Both the position numbers and the translations under genes were made by a program. DNA of 64,000 nt from JALHST01 sp963798435 (lineage in GTDB: Bacteria; Bacteroidota; Bacteroidia; Flavobacteriales; Flavobacteriaceae). Below the pieces are notes generated by a model. It saw nothing but the letters and a program-made list of their open reading frames with translations. It did not search any database and had not been told where the DNA came from. The DNA is taken from positions 124,001-188,000 of the forward strand of contig CAWCTF010000005.1 in the NCBI GenBank assembly GCA_963798435.1. The letters are read 5' to 3'. Below are positions 10,190 to 19,785 of the stretch, one piece after another (position 1 is the first letter of the stretch; each line of letters starts with the position of its first letter).

Positions 10190-11112
10190 TGTATGGGAAT
10201 GCTAACAAGGGTCGAGTCGTTCATCTGATAAGCACCTTTGACAATGACCTTATCGAATAGCTGCAAACCGGTTGCCGTGGGTTCTATTTTTACCAGCGAA
10301 TCATTTCGCAACAAAGGTTTTACAGGCTGTTTCAGGGCCAGGGTATCATCAACCACTTTCATAACCCAATATTCGGTGAGCAATTCGTTGGTCTGTAAAG
10401 CCGCAAGTGGAATGCTCATGGCCTTTTTATCTTCTTTGTAGATAGTTCGCACTTGAACATTCAAATTCTCAGGAAGTTGTACATCGGGAAGTGAAATCAA
10501 AAACGATTGTGCCTGGGCGATGGGATCAATGGTTGGCAGTGCAGCTGAAATCTTCCCAATGATCGACGCTTCATTCTGAAGGACAATTTCGCAAGTACTT
10601 CCTATATGAACAAAATCTTCATATTCATAGGGAACATTAACTTGAACGACGAGCGATTTTGGTTGTATCACGGTGGCTAAAATATCCCCTTCGGCCACAT
10701 AATCGTCTTGATTAATATTCAAAACAGAAATTACTCCGGTCGCATTGCCCTGAATTTGCAACGGACGAATAAATTTAGAAAGTGAACTATCGAGTTGAAC
10801 AGCCTCTTTGAGGGCATCCTGCTCTTTGGTTCGTATGGTCGCAAAAGTATCGCCCTTTCGAATGGCGTCACCGACCGTATACTTCATCTTCGAAATGTAC
10901 CCAGTAACATTCGACCTAATATTCTCTTTTTTTTGATATTGGGTTACCCCGTTGAACGTTAGATACTCTTTGATATCCGCCTCTCCTACCACTACGGTCT
11001 CAACGGCGATTGCGGCTTTTTTTTCTGGCTGTGCCGTACTGGTTTCTTTGCAGGAAATGAGCGGAAAGAAACCAAATATCAGTATAAATTTAAATTTAAA
11101 AGTATGGGTCAT
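10186..11112 (-). CDS. RND efflux periplasmic adaptor (membrane fusion protein), lipoprotein
   Basis: 308 residues beginning with a lipoprotein signal (FGFFPLISC, Cys near residue 21). The lipoyl/biotinyl-type hybrid motif is split around ENIRSNVTGYISKMKYTVGDAIRKGD and a second half near GNATGVISVLNINQDDYV, with a short hairpin region between (EQDALKEAVQLDSSLSKF), shorter than in AcrA-type proteins. The beta-barrel and membrane-proximal domains follow. It would link the inner-membrane pump (gene immediately downstream, 4-base overlap) to the TolC-like channel (3 bases upstream). Confidence 0.9.
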   Translation of the reverse strand: MTHTFKFKFILIFGFFPLISCKETSTAQPEKKAAIAVETVVVGEADIKEYLTFNGVTQYQKKENIRSNVTGYISKMKYTVGDAIRKGDTFATIRTKEQDALKEAVQLDSSLSKFIRPLQIQGNATGVISVLNINQDDYVAEGDILATVIQPKSLVVQVNVPYEYEDFVHIGSTCEIVLQNEASIIGKISAALPTIDPIAQAQSFLISLPDVQLPENLNVQVRTIYKEDKKAMSIPLAALQTNELLTEYWVMKVVDDTLALKQPVKPLLRNDSLVKIEPTATGLQLFDKVIVKGAYQMNDSTLVSIPIQ

Positions 11113-11115
11113 CGG

Positions 11116-12390
11116 TTACCAGTTTAAATAATTGTACTGACTTTGTAATAGCCAGACATTGGTTTGCATCTGTAATTTTGTGTACACACTTTGCTTATAG
11201 GTTAGCACGACGTTTAAATAATCAACAATAGACACTTGACCCTGAACGAGCTTTCCCTTATAAATTTCAAGTACTTTTTGCTGTTTCCCCAATTGCGCTT
11301 CTAGCAACTGCAAATTATCTTGTAGGGTGCGCATCTGACTTTCGATATTACCAAGTCCATTGGCCAGCAAAATACTGTTGTTCTTTTTGTAAAATTCGAT
11401 GTTTTCCTGCTTAAATTTCGATTGTTCCGCATTAATACTCCGTTGCTTCCCATCATAAATGGGGACGGTTAGACGAAGGCCAGCACTAAGACCTATCCTT
11501 TTGTCAATATTCTTAATTTCAACCGCATTTAAGCCGGAGTTGCCATATAGACTCAACTGTGGCTTGTATTTATTTTCAAAAACCGATCGATCCGCTGCTA
11601 TTTGAATGCTATCATTTTCAAATTTCCTAATATAAAAATTCGTAGTAGGCGTGTTTCCTAGGACCAAATTGGGTATTGCAATGGTCGTAGTTCCTGGCAT
11701 CGGAATCCCGCTAAGGCTATACAATTGACTAATGGCCGTTCTCAGCGTATTTTTTATCTGTTCCAATTCTAGTTTTTTTGACTCGACATCCAATTGCAAC
11801 AAAAGATAATCGCTCTCCATCAGAACGGCGCGCTTTACCAATAGCTCAACTACTTTTAGGCGATTGTCAAGATCTTCTATGATTTCTGAAGTAAAATTGG
11901 CCTGAAGTTGTAATTGATAAGCCATAATATAGGTATCCGTAATATTCTTTATCAGGTTGTGTTCTATTTCCTCATGGGTCAACGCCAACGAATTATTCTG
12001 AATCTTATTCTGCAACAAGAGATTATCAACAGCGGCCTGGTTGAATAAATTTTTAGTGATGTTCAATTGAACAGAATACAATCCTCCATTGGTGATGCCT
12101 ATATCATAACCATAGGCTTGCGGAGATGGCGTGGTAGTAATATCAATAAACCTGCCCTTGTTATCAAAATAGGGGGCTATCAATATTTCGGAAGTCATGT
12201 TCACCTGCAAGGCCTTATTCTGGGCAACAATTAAATCGTTTTGAAGGCTACCGATACTTTGCAGGTTCAAATTCTCGGATAAGGCAGGCGCATTCTGTTT
12301 GGCGGTTTCCAAAAAATAGTCGAGTGTAGGTGCTTGCGACTGAACAAATTGCCATGAAAGAAACAAAAGGAAAAAAAACCAATACTTCAT
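11116..12390 (-). CDS. TolC-like outer-membrane efflux protein
   Basis: 424 residues with a signal peptide (MKYWFFFLLFLSWQFVQS). Long amphipathic helices and two half-repeats typical of the TolC/OEP family are visible: APTLDYFLETAKQNAPAL near the start and the second repeat near KQRSINAEQSKFKQENIEFY, ending with QGQVSIVDYLNVVLTYKQS, a common OEP ending. It is the first gene of the efflux operon, with a perfect -7 promoter box 30 bases upstream of the start. It would form the outer-membrane exit duct of the pump. Confidence 0.9.
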   Translation of the reverse strand: MKYWFFFLLFLSWQFVQSQAPTLDYFLETAKQNAPALSENLNLQSIGSLQNDLIVAQNKALQVNMTSEILIAPYFDNKGRFIDITTTPSPQAYGYDIGITNGGLYSVQLNITKNLFNQAAVDNLLLQNKIQNNSLALTHEEIEHNLIKNITDTYIMAYQLQLQANFTSEIIEDLDNRLKVVELLVKRAVLMESDYLLLQLDVESKKLELEQIKNTLRTAISQLYSLSGIPMPGTTTIAIPNLVLGNTPTTNFYIRKFENDSIQIAADRSVFENKYKPQLSLYGNSGLNAVEIKNIDKRIGLSAGLRLTVPIYDGKQRSINAEQSKFKQENIEFYKKNNSILLANGLGNIESQMRTLQDNLQLLEAQLGKQQKVLEIYKGKLVQGQVSIVDYLNVVLTYKQSVYTKLQMQTNVWLLQSQYNYLNW

Positions 12391-12419
12391 CCTTTTAAAA
12401 ATTAGTTACGATAAGGGGG

Positions 12420-12427
12420 CAAAAGTA
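12420..12427 (-). promoter_or_regulatory. -7 promoter box for the tolC-adaptor-RND-MFS operon
   Basis: The minus strand reads TACTTTTG, a perfect match to the Bacteroidota TAnnTTTG -7 element, ending 30 bases before the ATG of the TolC-like gene. No clear -33 TTG is visible at the usual distance. The box lies in a true intergenic spacer, which supports the call. Confidence 0.5.
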
Positions 12428-12580
12428 AGCGGGAAATCTAAAGAATCTCTAAAGCCCTTAACTAATAATCAATTTGCTTGTCGTCCTATTATCACAGGAA
12501 CCACTGGACAACCTATGTTCCTAGACTACCTAAAAATCATACTGATATGCTTGATAATTTAAAATGCACTTTTAATAAGC

Positions 12581-14997
12581 CTAGAATTTATATTTGAATC
12601 CAAGTCTGAAAATCTGGGTTTCATAGAAATTTTCGTAAGCCGTAGTAAATCCTTCGCCGATTAATCGTTGTCGCATTCCAAATCTATTGAATATATCACT
12701 GGCCGAAAAGGTAAGTTCAGCTTTCTTGTCCCAAAGATTTTTTTTGATACCTAGATCGATAGAAGACCGAGCGAGCTCCTCCCCTTGTGGGATATTCTTC
12801 CTGGAGTAGTAAATTCCGGTCAATTGAAATTCCATATTCCAAGGCAATTTAAACTCATTATTGAGTTTGGTATCCCAGGCATTGTTGGTTGAAGATTCTA
12901 TAAAGAAAGGACGTTCATATGGGAACAACAGGGTGCCTTGATAGGCATCGATCGCATTGGAGTACCAGTTCATGCTTGCCGAAACTTTCCAATTCGAAGT
13001 TATGTCCTGGCTAAACAAAACCTCAAATCCCGTATTCGTGGCCTGCCCTGTATTCTGATATATCTTATTTAGGATATCATATTGCGGATTCGAATTGTCA
13101 ATACTGTATATGCGCATATAGGCGTCCTGTATTATCCGGTGATACACCGCAGAAAATAGGATCCCCCACGCCATGAATACTTATGCGCCAATTCGAAGGC
13201 ATCGGTAAATTGGGGACGCAAATAGGGATTGCCCACCTTCAAAAGTTCCGGATCGTCATACTTCGGGAAGACCCTTAATTCTGGTTCTCCTGGCCGATCG
13301 ACCCGCTTGTTATAAAAAAGTGATATTTTGTTTGCTTCGTTCACGATATAGGTGAACCGGATACTTGGAAAGAGTTTAAAATAATCATATTTATCATTGT
13401 TCGGATAATAAATATTCGTTGGATCTAAGTCATAGGAAACCTTGGTCTGTTCGGCACGGAGACCCCCTTCCACATCGAATTTTTCCCGTTCCAATACATA
13501 ATTGAAATAACCGGCATATAAATCTTCTGCCCAATCCGAATTCGTTCCGAGGCCAGGATAAATGATCGAATTAGCACCTGGGGTTATGGTATAATCAACT
13601 GGGAGCCTGCGGATACGCACTTTTGCGCCCATTTCCATACGACCGCTTCGCAACGGCCTCACATAATCACCCGATAGACTCGTTGTGTGCTCCACTGCAA
13701 TTATATTCGTCTTATCTTTTCCGATACGTATTGCCGAACTATCGTTCAATGAATAGGTTTCGTCCTCTAAACCTTGTGTGTATTGCGCATTCGCACTCAA
13801 AGTATGCCCTGGTTGTTCATACCTATGGCGGAAATTCACCGAAACATTAATATACCGCGTTATTTCTTCCTCGCGCCAAGTATACAGACGATTGCGTGAT
13901 TGGGTATTCAAATCGATAAAGGCAACTTGGGCCGTATCGATATGTTTTTCCCGGTCGTAAAGTCCAGAAAAGGTGAAACTGTTATCGTCATCCAGATCCC
14001 AATCGAATCCCCCGTTGATGATCGATCTGAACTGTCTGCGATTTTCCGGGACTTGTGAACTGATTTTACGGCCATCATCATACGTACGCGTCGTAAATTC
14101 ATTATTGGGCAGAGCTTCCTGCAGTATAAACTCCGATTGTAAAAAATAATTAAGCTTGTCGGTTTTATAATTAAAGTTGATACTGGGAATCAGTTTCGGA
14201 TTTATTGAAAAGCTACCCAAATCAGTAGGCGTATCAGCCTTGCGCTTGCCCAGGGCACCCAATCCGAATGAGAGGCCGACATCGCCATTAAATCCTGTTT
14301 GCTTCTCCTTTTTATAAATAATATTGACGATTCCCGCAAAACCATTCGCATCATATTTCGCTGAGGGATTATTTATTATTTCAATTCGTTCAATATTCGA
14401 TGCCGGGATATTTCCCAAGCCCTTCTGATTCCCAAAGCCCGTTAAACTACTTTGCTTGCCATCGATAAGGACAACTACTTTATCACTCCCTCTTAGAATG
14501 ACTTTACCATCCTGGTCAAAGGAAACGCCTGGCATCGTCTTCATGGCATCAAGAACCGAACCACCTGACTGTGCAATATTGTCTTCTAAATTGAATGCTA
14601 TTTTATTTAGATCGGCATTTACCCTAGCTTCTTGGCCGATCAATTCGATTTCTTCCAACTGTTCGGCATTTGGTATCATACCTATTTTGCCTAAGTCAAA
14701 ATCTGTATTCAACCCACTTGCCGTAAATTTTTGCAGTATGGAGGTATACCCAATAAATGAAAAATTAAGCTCATAGCTTCCAATAGGCAATCCCTGTATC
14801 TTAAAACGACCCTGCTCATCAGTAATGGCCCCAGTCACTAAACTTCCACCATCGATTCGATAGATGGATACATTGGCATAGGGCAATGTTTCGTCGGTCT
14901 CGTTATCGAATAGTTGACCTACGATCGTTATGTCTTCTTGTGCCGACAAAAATGCCACACTGAAGAATTGAAGTAATACAAGCCAAGCTTTTCTCAT
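12581..14997 (-). pseudogene. Outer-membrane beta-barrel (TonB-dependent receptor-like) protein, split by a one-base frameshift
   Basis: Two overlapping frames make one protein of about 805 residues. The N-terminal part (14997 to about 13155) has a signal peptide, a carboxypeptidase-regulatory-like domain (about 24-106), a plug domain (SVLDAMKTMPGVSF, VVVLIDGKQSS, IERIEIINNPSAKYDA) and most of the barrel. The C-terminal part (to 12581) supplies the last strands, ending LGFKYKF with the terminal Phe of outer-membrane proteins. In the + sequence around 13152-13168 one base appears lost, in the AAAA or the CCCCC run; restoring it joins HKYSWRGGSYF to SAVYHR. Either a real mutation or a sequencing error. 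It sits between the two-component genes and the efflux operon; ligand unknown. Confidence 0.85.
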
Positions 14998-15064
14998 ATT
15001 TGTAAAGAATTTTTAATTTATTAGTATCATTAAGCTTCACGGAAGCCAAAATAACTTAAGGGCA

Positions 15065-16336
15065 TCATCCTGTTTGCCCAATTTGGAACCTTATTTTAAA
15101 TATATGTTGTTTCTCTTCGAACCTATAGGTCGGTAAAAAGCTGTATAAATCACATATTTTTTGAACGATGGCGAGACCCAGGCCCATAGATTTTTTGGCT
15201 ATGGCTTCACCATAAAACCGTGTAAAAAGCTTTTCAGGATGCCGCAAAGCCTCATCTCCGGGGTTCCTCACCGTTATGCCTTTGGGGTCAATTGTAACTT
15301 TTACGGCGCAACTATCGACCGAATGTCTTAGTGCATTTGATATTAAATTGTCGCAAAGGATGTCAAGAAGATAGGGGTCCATCTTCAGGTGAACCTGTGC
15401 TTGTTCCACCAATTCAATTTTGGTAGAAAAAAGTTCTTTAAAATTATCGATACGCTCCTTGATAACCGAATTTAAACAGAGTTCCTCCGGATTTGTAAAC
15501 TGCCTATTTTCCAACTTTGTTAACAGGCTTAGACGTTTGTTCAATTGGGTCAGACGCTGAATGTCTTTTTGTATCGATGTGAGATGCTCATACTGTGTTG
15601 CATTCAGGTTATTACTATTGATGATATTCTCTATTTTGGCCTGAATGATAGCTAGTGGCGTCTGCAGTTCATGCGACACGTCTTCAGTGAACTGTTTCAA
15701 ATTTCTATAATCGGCATTGACCTTCTGGGTCAAGGTCAATATTACAGTATTTAGTTCTGAAAATTCTAGTATTGAACTATCTACCAAATGAATGGGCTTT
15801 TCAGATTCAAGCGAGAATTGTTTTATCTGCCCAAGATTCGTAAAAAAGGGTAGCCAAAGTTTTTGATTGCCCGCCTTATTGAAATAGAATAAAAAGACAA
15901 ATACAAAAAAGATAATAATGAAATAAGATACGATTATGGCCATTAGAATATTACGGGTTTCTACAACCAAGGCCCGCACCTTTATGCTGTAATAAGCTCC
16001 ATTGATTTCAGAATAGGTGGCCAGTTCCCTGAATTCTTCCATTTCGTTCTGAGATGGGTCGTATATGATAGTATCCTTCAATTTTTCAATACCGATATTC
16101 GCCGTTCTCTTGATTTCAATAACGGGAGGCAATGCATAGAGTATCGTATCATTTTTCAAGGAGTTCTCGATCCTTGCTTTGGTAGAATACAATTCTTCCT
16201 CAATTTCAGACTCCAAAAGATTGCGCACATAGAAATATAGGGCGATGGTGCTGATAAGCATGAGGGTAATACTTATCCAGAGAAATGTGCTTGAAGTCTT
16301 TTGGATAAGTGGTATTTTTTTCTTGGAAATGGCCAT
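15065..16336 (-). CDS. Sensor histidine kinase
   Basis: 423 residues. Two membrane helices (about 17-37 and 130-152) bracket a periplasmic domain of about 90 residues with no recognised fold. The cytoplasmic part has an H-box, FTEDVSHELQTPLAIIQ with the phospho-acceptor His at 222, an N-box (DNLISNALRHS) and a G-box (GLGLAIVQKI). It starts 3 bases after the response regulator and forms a pair with it. The next gene downstream is the outer-membrane receptor, so this pair probably controls receptor and efflux genes, as inferred from position only. Confidence 0.92.
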   Translation of the reverse strand: MAISKKKIPLIQKTSSTFLWISITLMLISTIALYFYVRNLLESEIEEELYSTKARIENSLKNDTILYALPPVIEIKRTANIGIEKLKDTIIYDPSQNEMEEFRELATYSEINGAYYSIKVRALVVETRNILMAIIVSYFIIIFFVFVFLFYFNKAGNQKLWLPFFTNLGQIKQFSLESEKPIHLVDSSILEFSELNTVILTLTQKVNADYRNLKQFTEDVSHELQTPLAIIQAKIENIINSNNLNATQYEHLTSIQKDIQRLTQLNKRLSLLTKLENRQFTNPEELCLNSVIKERIDNFKELFSTKIELVEQAQVHLKMDPYLLDILCDNLISNALRHSVDSCAVKVTIDPKGITVRNPGDEALRHPEKLFTRFYGEAIAKKSMGLGLAIVQKICDLYSFLPTYRFEEKQHIFKIRFQIGQTG

Positions 16337-16339
16337 CTA

Positions 16340-17014
16340 TCAGTCGGCTATAAATTTATAACCACTGCCATAAGCGGTCTTGATATATTTAGCTCCTGCC
16401 TCGGTCAATTTTTTTCGTAAGTTGTTGATATGAACATAAATAAAATCATAATTATCTATCAAATCACTATGATCCCCCCACAGATGTTCGGCTATAATCT
16501 CTTTTGAAAGCACCCTTCCCTTGTTGGTAATAAAAAAAAGCAACAAGTCGTATTCTTTTCGTGTAAGTGGTTTATGAAGATCGTTGATATAGGCCGTTTT
16601 AGATTTTGTGTCAATGGTGATTTCATTAAATTTGATCGTTTCATTGCCACCGAAGGCACCCCGTCTCAACACAGCTTTGATACGCGAATTCAACTCGGCC
16701 AAGTGAAAAGGTTTTGTCAAGTAGTCGTCCGCACCAAGGTCAAGCCCTTCGAGTTTATCCTGCAACGAATTATTGGCCGAAATAATTATTACGCCAGCAC
16801 TGCTTCTGGTTTCCTTTAAAATCTTCAAAATCTCAAGACCACTGCCGGTAACCAGGTTGACATCAAGTATTATGATATCATATTCGTAAAGATCGACCTT
16901 GTAATGGGCTTCCCCAAAGTTCGCTGCGACTTCGCATATGTTCCCATCTCCTTCCAAATAGGTGACTATTGATTGTTGTAAGGCAATCTCGTCTTCAGCA
17001 ATTAAAATTTTCAT
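16340..17014 (-). CDS. OmpR/PhoB-type response regulator
   Basis: 224 residues: receiver domain with acidic pocket AEDE (6-9), phospho-acceptor Asp51 (IIILDVNL) and Lys in LTKPF, followed by a winged-helix DNA-binding domain (LTRKEYDLLLFFITNKGRVLS, then the recognition region DNYDFIYVHINNLRKKL). First gene of the two-gene operon with the kinase. A perfect -7 box ends only 5 bases before its ATG, suggesting an almost leaderless mRNA. Confidence 0.94.
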   Translation of the reverse strand: MKILIAEDEIALQQSIVTYLEGDGNICEVAANFGEAHYKVDLYEYDIIILDVNLVTGSGLEILKILKETRSSAGVIIISANNSLQDKLEGLDLGADDYLTKPFHLAELNSRIKAVLRRGAFGGNETIKFNEITIDTKSKTAYINDLHKPLTRKEYDLLLFFITNKGRVLSKEIIAEHLWGDHSDLIDNYDFIYVHINNLRKKLTEAGAKYIKTAYGSGYKFIAD

Positions 17015-17018
17015 CTTC

Positions 17019-17026
17019 CAAATCTA
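17019..17026 (-). promoter_or_regulatory. -7 promoter box just before the response regulator start
   Basis: The minus strand reads TAGATTTG followed by GAAG and the ATG at 17014. If transcription begins the usual few bases after the box, the transcript would start at or within a base or two of the start codon. Confidence 0.5.
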
Positions 17027-17070
17027 CGAATCGAACCTTAACGAATTCTAAAGTTTGTATTTTGGACGCC

Positions 17071-18534
17071 CTAATCCTTTTTCGGAATATCCTTTAAAAC
17101 TTCCAAGATAAACTTCCAGAATTTCTGCACGGAAGTTACACTAACACGTTCATCAGGGGAATGCGCCCCTCGAATTGTGGGGCCAAAACTTACCATATCA
17201 AGTTCGGGATAATTTCTCCCGATAATGCCACATTCAAGACCCGCATGGCAGGCAACTACTTTTGGTTCATCCCCAAAAATGAGCTTGTAGTTGCTTTGTA
17301 AAATCTTAAGGATCTTAGAGTCCGGATTTGGACTCCATCCTGGGTAATCCCCAGAGAAAGAAACCTGCAATCCGGCCAACTCAAATACAGATTTCAGCTC
17401 ATTTGACATATCCCTTTTTAAAGAATCGCCCGAGGACCGCACTAAACATCCGATTTTTATATGACCATTTTTTACCAGTACCCTCGCTATATTATTAGAG
17501 GTTTCGACCATATCGGGAATAGCCACACTCATGGCATATACCCCATTATGGGCAGTATAGATGGCTTTGATCAAGGTATCCTGTGTTGCTTGGTCCATGA
17601 TATGATCAGGCCTTTGGGCAGTGCGCAGTCTTATTTCAAGTTTAGGTTCCCGGAGCAAAAATTCGGCCTGAATGGTTTGGGCCCATATTTCAAATTCATT
17701 TTTGAACGCTTCCGATTGATTCGTATCAACAACTATAACCGCATTGCTTTCACGGGGTATTGCATTCCGAAGTCCGCCCCCATCGATAGCCGAAATTCCC
17801 AAATTGAAAGACTCCTGTAACTGATATAACAAGCGATTCATGATCTTGTTCGCATTGCCCAATCCTTTATGGATCTCAATACCACTATGCCCTCCCTGCA
17901 GTTTACTCACTGAAATTGTATAGGCTTCAACCGAATTTGACAGGTCGATCCTTGTGTAGCTGCCTTCGGCAGTTACGTCAATACCTCCAGCGCATCCAAT
18001 ATCGATTTCATCATCCTCTTCGGTATCGAGATTCAATAGTATCTGCCCTTTTAACAGGCCGCCTTCAATGCCCAACGCCCCCGTCATACCTGTTTCCTCA
18101 TCAATGGTGAACAAGGCTTCCAAGGCGGGATGGGGTATATCGGTACTTTCCAATAATGCCATTATCGTTGCTACCCCGATGCCGTTATCGGCACCCAAGG
18201 TGGTGCCTCGGGCCTTTACCCAATCGTTGTCAACGTACATTTGAATGCCCTGTGTTTTAAAATCAAAGGGAGTTTCGGCATTTTTTTGGTGTACCATGTC
18301 CAAATGTGACTGTAGGGTAACCATTTTGCGGTTTTCCATGCCAGATGTTGCCGGTTTTCTTATTATTACATTGCCCACTTGGTCCTCAAAAGTCTCCAGG
18401 CCCAGGCGATTTCCGAAATCTTTTATGAACTTTTTTACGCGTTCTTCCTCTTTTGAGGCTCTGGGGACTGCGTTCAGATTTACAAAATTATTCCATATAC
18501 TGCTGGGTTTCAACTTTCTAACTTCTTCACTCAT
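17071..18534 (-). CDS. pepD: Aminoacyl-histidine dipeptidase (M20 family peptidase D)
   Basis: 487 residues, usual PepD length. The metal-site motifs are in order: SHLDMVHQK (His and Asp), GTTLGADNGIGVA (bridging Asp), DEETGMTGA (catalytic Glu and metal Glu), LNLDTEEDD, and the C-terminal GPTIRGAHSPDERVS (His). A lid/dimer domain with GGHSGIEIHKG lies in the middle. It cleaves Xaa-His dipeptides such as carnosine and other short peptides in the cytoplasm. It is transcribed away from the DUF3810 gene; the divergent spacer holds -7 boxes on both strands. Confidence 0.94.
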   Translation of the reverse strand: MSEEVRKLKPSSIWNNFVNLNAVPRASKEEERVKKFIKDFGNRLGLETFEDQVGNVIIRKPATSGMENRKMVTLQSHLDMVHQKNAETPFDFKTQGIQMYVDNDWVKARGTTLGADNGIGVATIMALLESTDIPHPALEALFTIDEETGMTGALGIEGGLLKGQILLNLDTEEDDEIDIGCAGGIDVTAEGSYTRIDLSNSVEAYTISVSKLQGGHSGIEIHKGLGNANKIMNRLLYQLQESFNLGISAIDGGGLRNAIPRESNAVIVVDTNQSEAFKNEFEIWAQTIQAEFLLREPKLEIRLRTAQRPDHIMDQATQDTLIKAIYTAHNGVYAMSVAIPDMVETSNNIARVLVKNGHIKIGCLVRSSGDSLKRDMSNELKSVFELAGLQVSFSGDYPGWSPNPDSKILKILQSNYKLIFGDEPKVVACHAGLECGIIGRNYPELDMVSFGPTIRGAHSPDERVSVTSVQKFWKFILEVLKDIPKKD

Positions 18535-18554
18535 AAAATTGCCCTATTTTCGAC

Positions 18555-18562
18555 CAAAAATA
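18555..18562 (-). promoter_or_regulatory. -7 promoter box for pepD
   Basis: The minus strand reads TATTTTTG, a perfect TAnnTTTG, ending 21 bases before the pepD ATG at 18534, within the short divergent spacer. Confidence 0.5.
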
Positions 18563-18595
18563 CAGTTTGAAAAACTAAAATGGGGCATTATTACC

Positions 18596-18603
18596 TATTT
18601 TTG
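18596..18603 (+). promoter_or_regulatory. -7 promoter box for the DUF3810 gene
   Basis: TATTTTTG, a perfect TAnnTTTG; the final G is 6 bases before the A of the ATG at 18609. This predicts a leaderless or nearly leaderless transcript. It is divergent from the pepD box 34 bases away. Confidence 0.5.
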
Positions 18604-18608
18604 ATTGC

Positions 18609-19676
18609 ATGGGCTCACGATTTAAAACCGCAATTGCACTATCACTCCTCCCCCAAATCATATTGGTTAAATGGTGGGGGTCTTATCCTGAATCAATTGA
18701 AAAATACTATAGTAAGGGCCTCTATCCCCTGGTTTCCAAATTTTTTCGCTATTTGTTCGGTTGGGTCCCTTTCTCGGTAGGTGATGTGCTCTATACGCTC
18801 CTTGCGCTCCTTGCGATCGGTTATGTGGTTCGAAATAGGAAACAAATAAGAATGAAACCCATGTCATTTGTGCGAACTATTATAATGGCACTTTCGGTGG
18901 CCTATTTTACATTTCATTTTATGTGGGGCCTAAACTATTACCGCGTCCCGATATCCCAAAAATTCGATTTGCCGAACGCATACACCCAAGAAGATTTGCT
19001 GGCGTTTGTACAGAAATTGACGATCAAGACCAATCAGATACAGGTTGCCATAACCTCTGATTCAGCGAAGGCGGTGCAAATACCATATTCGAAAAAACAG
19101 ATCTTTGATAAAACGCTTGAAGGATTCGATGCATTGGGCAAACGTTTCCCGTTTTTAAAATATGATGCGCCTAGTATAAAGAAATCGATTTATAGTCTCC
19201 CCTTGACGTATATGGGGTATGCAGGCTACTTGAACCCTTTTACCAACGAAGCCCAAGTCAATGGGAAGCTTCCCCGCTTCCGATATCCAGTAGTATGTGG
19301 CCATGAAATCGGGCATCAGTTGGGTTATTCTGCCGAGGATGTAACCAATTTCATAGGGTATTTAGCGACGGTAGGCAACGATGATATTTATTTCAAATAT
19401 GCGGCCTACGCCTATGCCCTTTCGTATTGCCTATCTGATTTACGGGCCAATGATGAAACCCAATTCAATCAACAGTACGCCGCTTTGAACCAAGGAGTCA
19501 AGAAAAATTTTGAGGAAATGTATAGCTTCTGGATGGCCTATGAAAATCCTATGGAACCCCTATTCAAATCAGCTTTTGATATTTTTCTAAAGTCTAATAA
19601 TCAGTCCAAAGGAATTATGAGCTATAATTCGGTGGTATCGCTTTATGTCAATTATTACAAGGAGCGCCCTTTGTGA
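18609..19676 (+). CDS. DUF3810 family membrane protein with HExxH motif
   Basis: 355 residues. Three membrane segments in the first ~110 residues (SLLPQIILVKWWG, VGDVLYTLLALLAIGYVV, FVRTIIMALSVAYFTFHFMWGLNYYR), then a soluble domain with HEIGHQLGYSAED at about 232-244, a zinc-metallopeptidase-like HExxH. Matches the Bacteroidota family DUF3810, whose function is not established. The chosen ATG agrees with a -7 box just upstream. The following amidohydrolase gene starts 110 bases downstream and may be co-transcribed. Confidence 0.87.
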   Translation: MGSRFKTAIALSLLPQIILVKWWGSYPESIEKYYSKGLYPLVSKFFRYLFGWVPFSVGDVLYTLLALLAIGYVVRNRKQIRMKPMSFVRTIIMALSVAYFTFHFMWGLNYYRVPISQKFDLPNAYTQEDLLAFVQKLTIKTNQIQVAITSDSAKAVQIPYSKKQIFDKTLEGFDALGKRFPFLKYDAPSIKKSIYSLPLTYMGYAGYLNPFTNEAQVNGKLPRFRYPVVCGHEIGHQLGYSAEDVTNFIGYLATVGNDDIYFKYAAYAYALSYCLSDLRANDETQFNQQYAALNQGVKKNFEEMYSFWMAYENPMEPLFKSAFDIFLKSNNQSKGIMSYNSVVSLYVNYYKERPL

Positions 19677-19785
19677 TCGCAACCTGTTTATACTATTTAA
19701 AAACGTTAAAATATCGATTTCTCTAGTAAAATTCCCACTACTTAACTTATTTTTAGATCGACTAATTCAAATAATACAGAACTAT

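Noticed and set aside
9504..10208. Long open frame (about 230 codons) inside the RND pump gene
   Set aside because: It is a shifted frame fully inside a well-conserved pump gene, rich in unlikely residue runs and lacking any motif.
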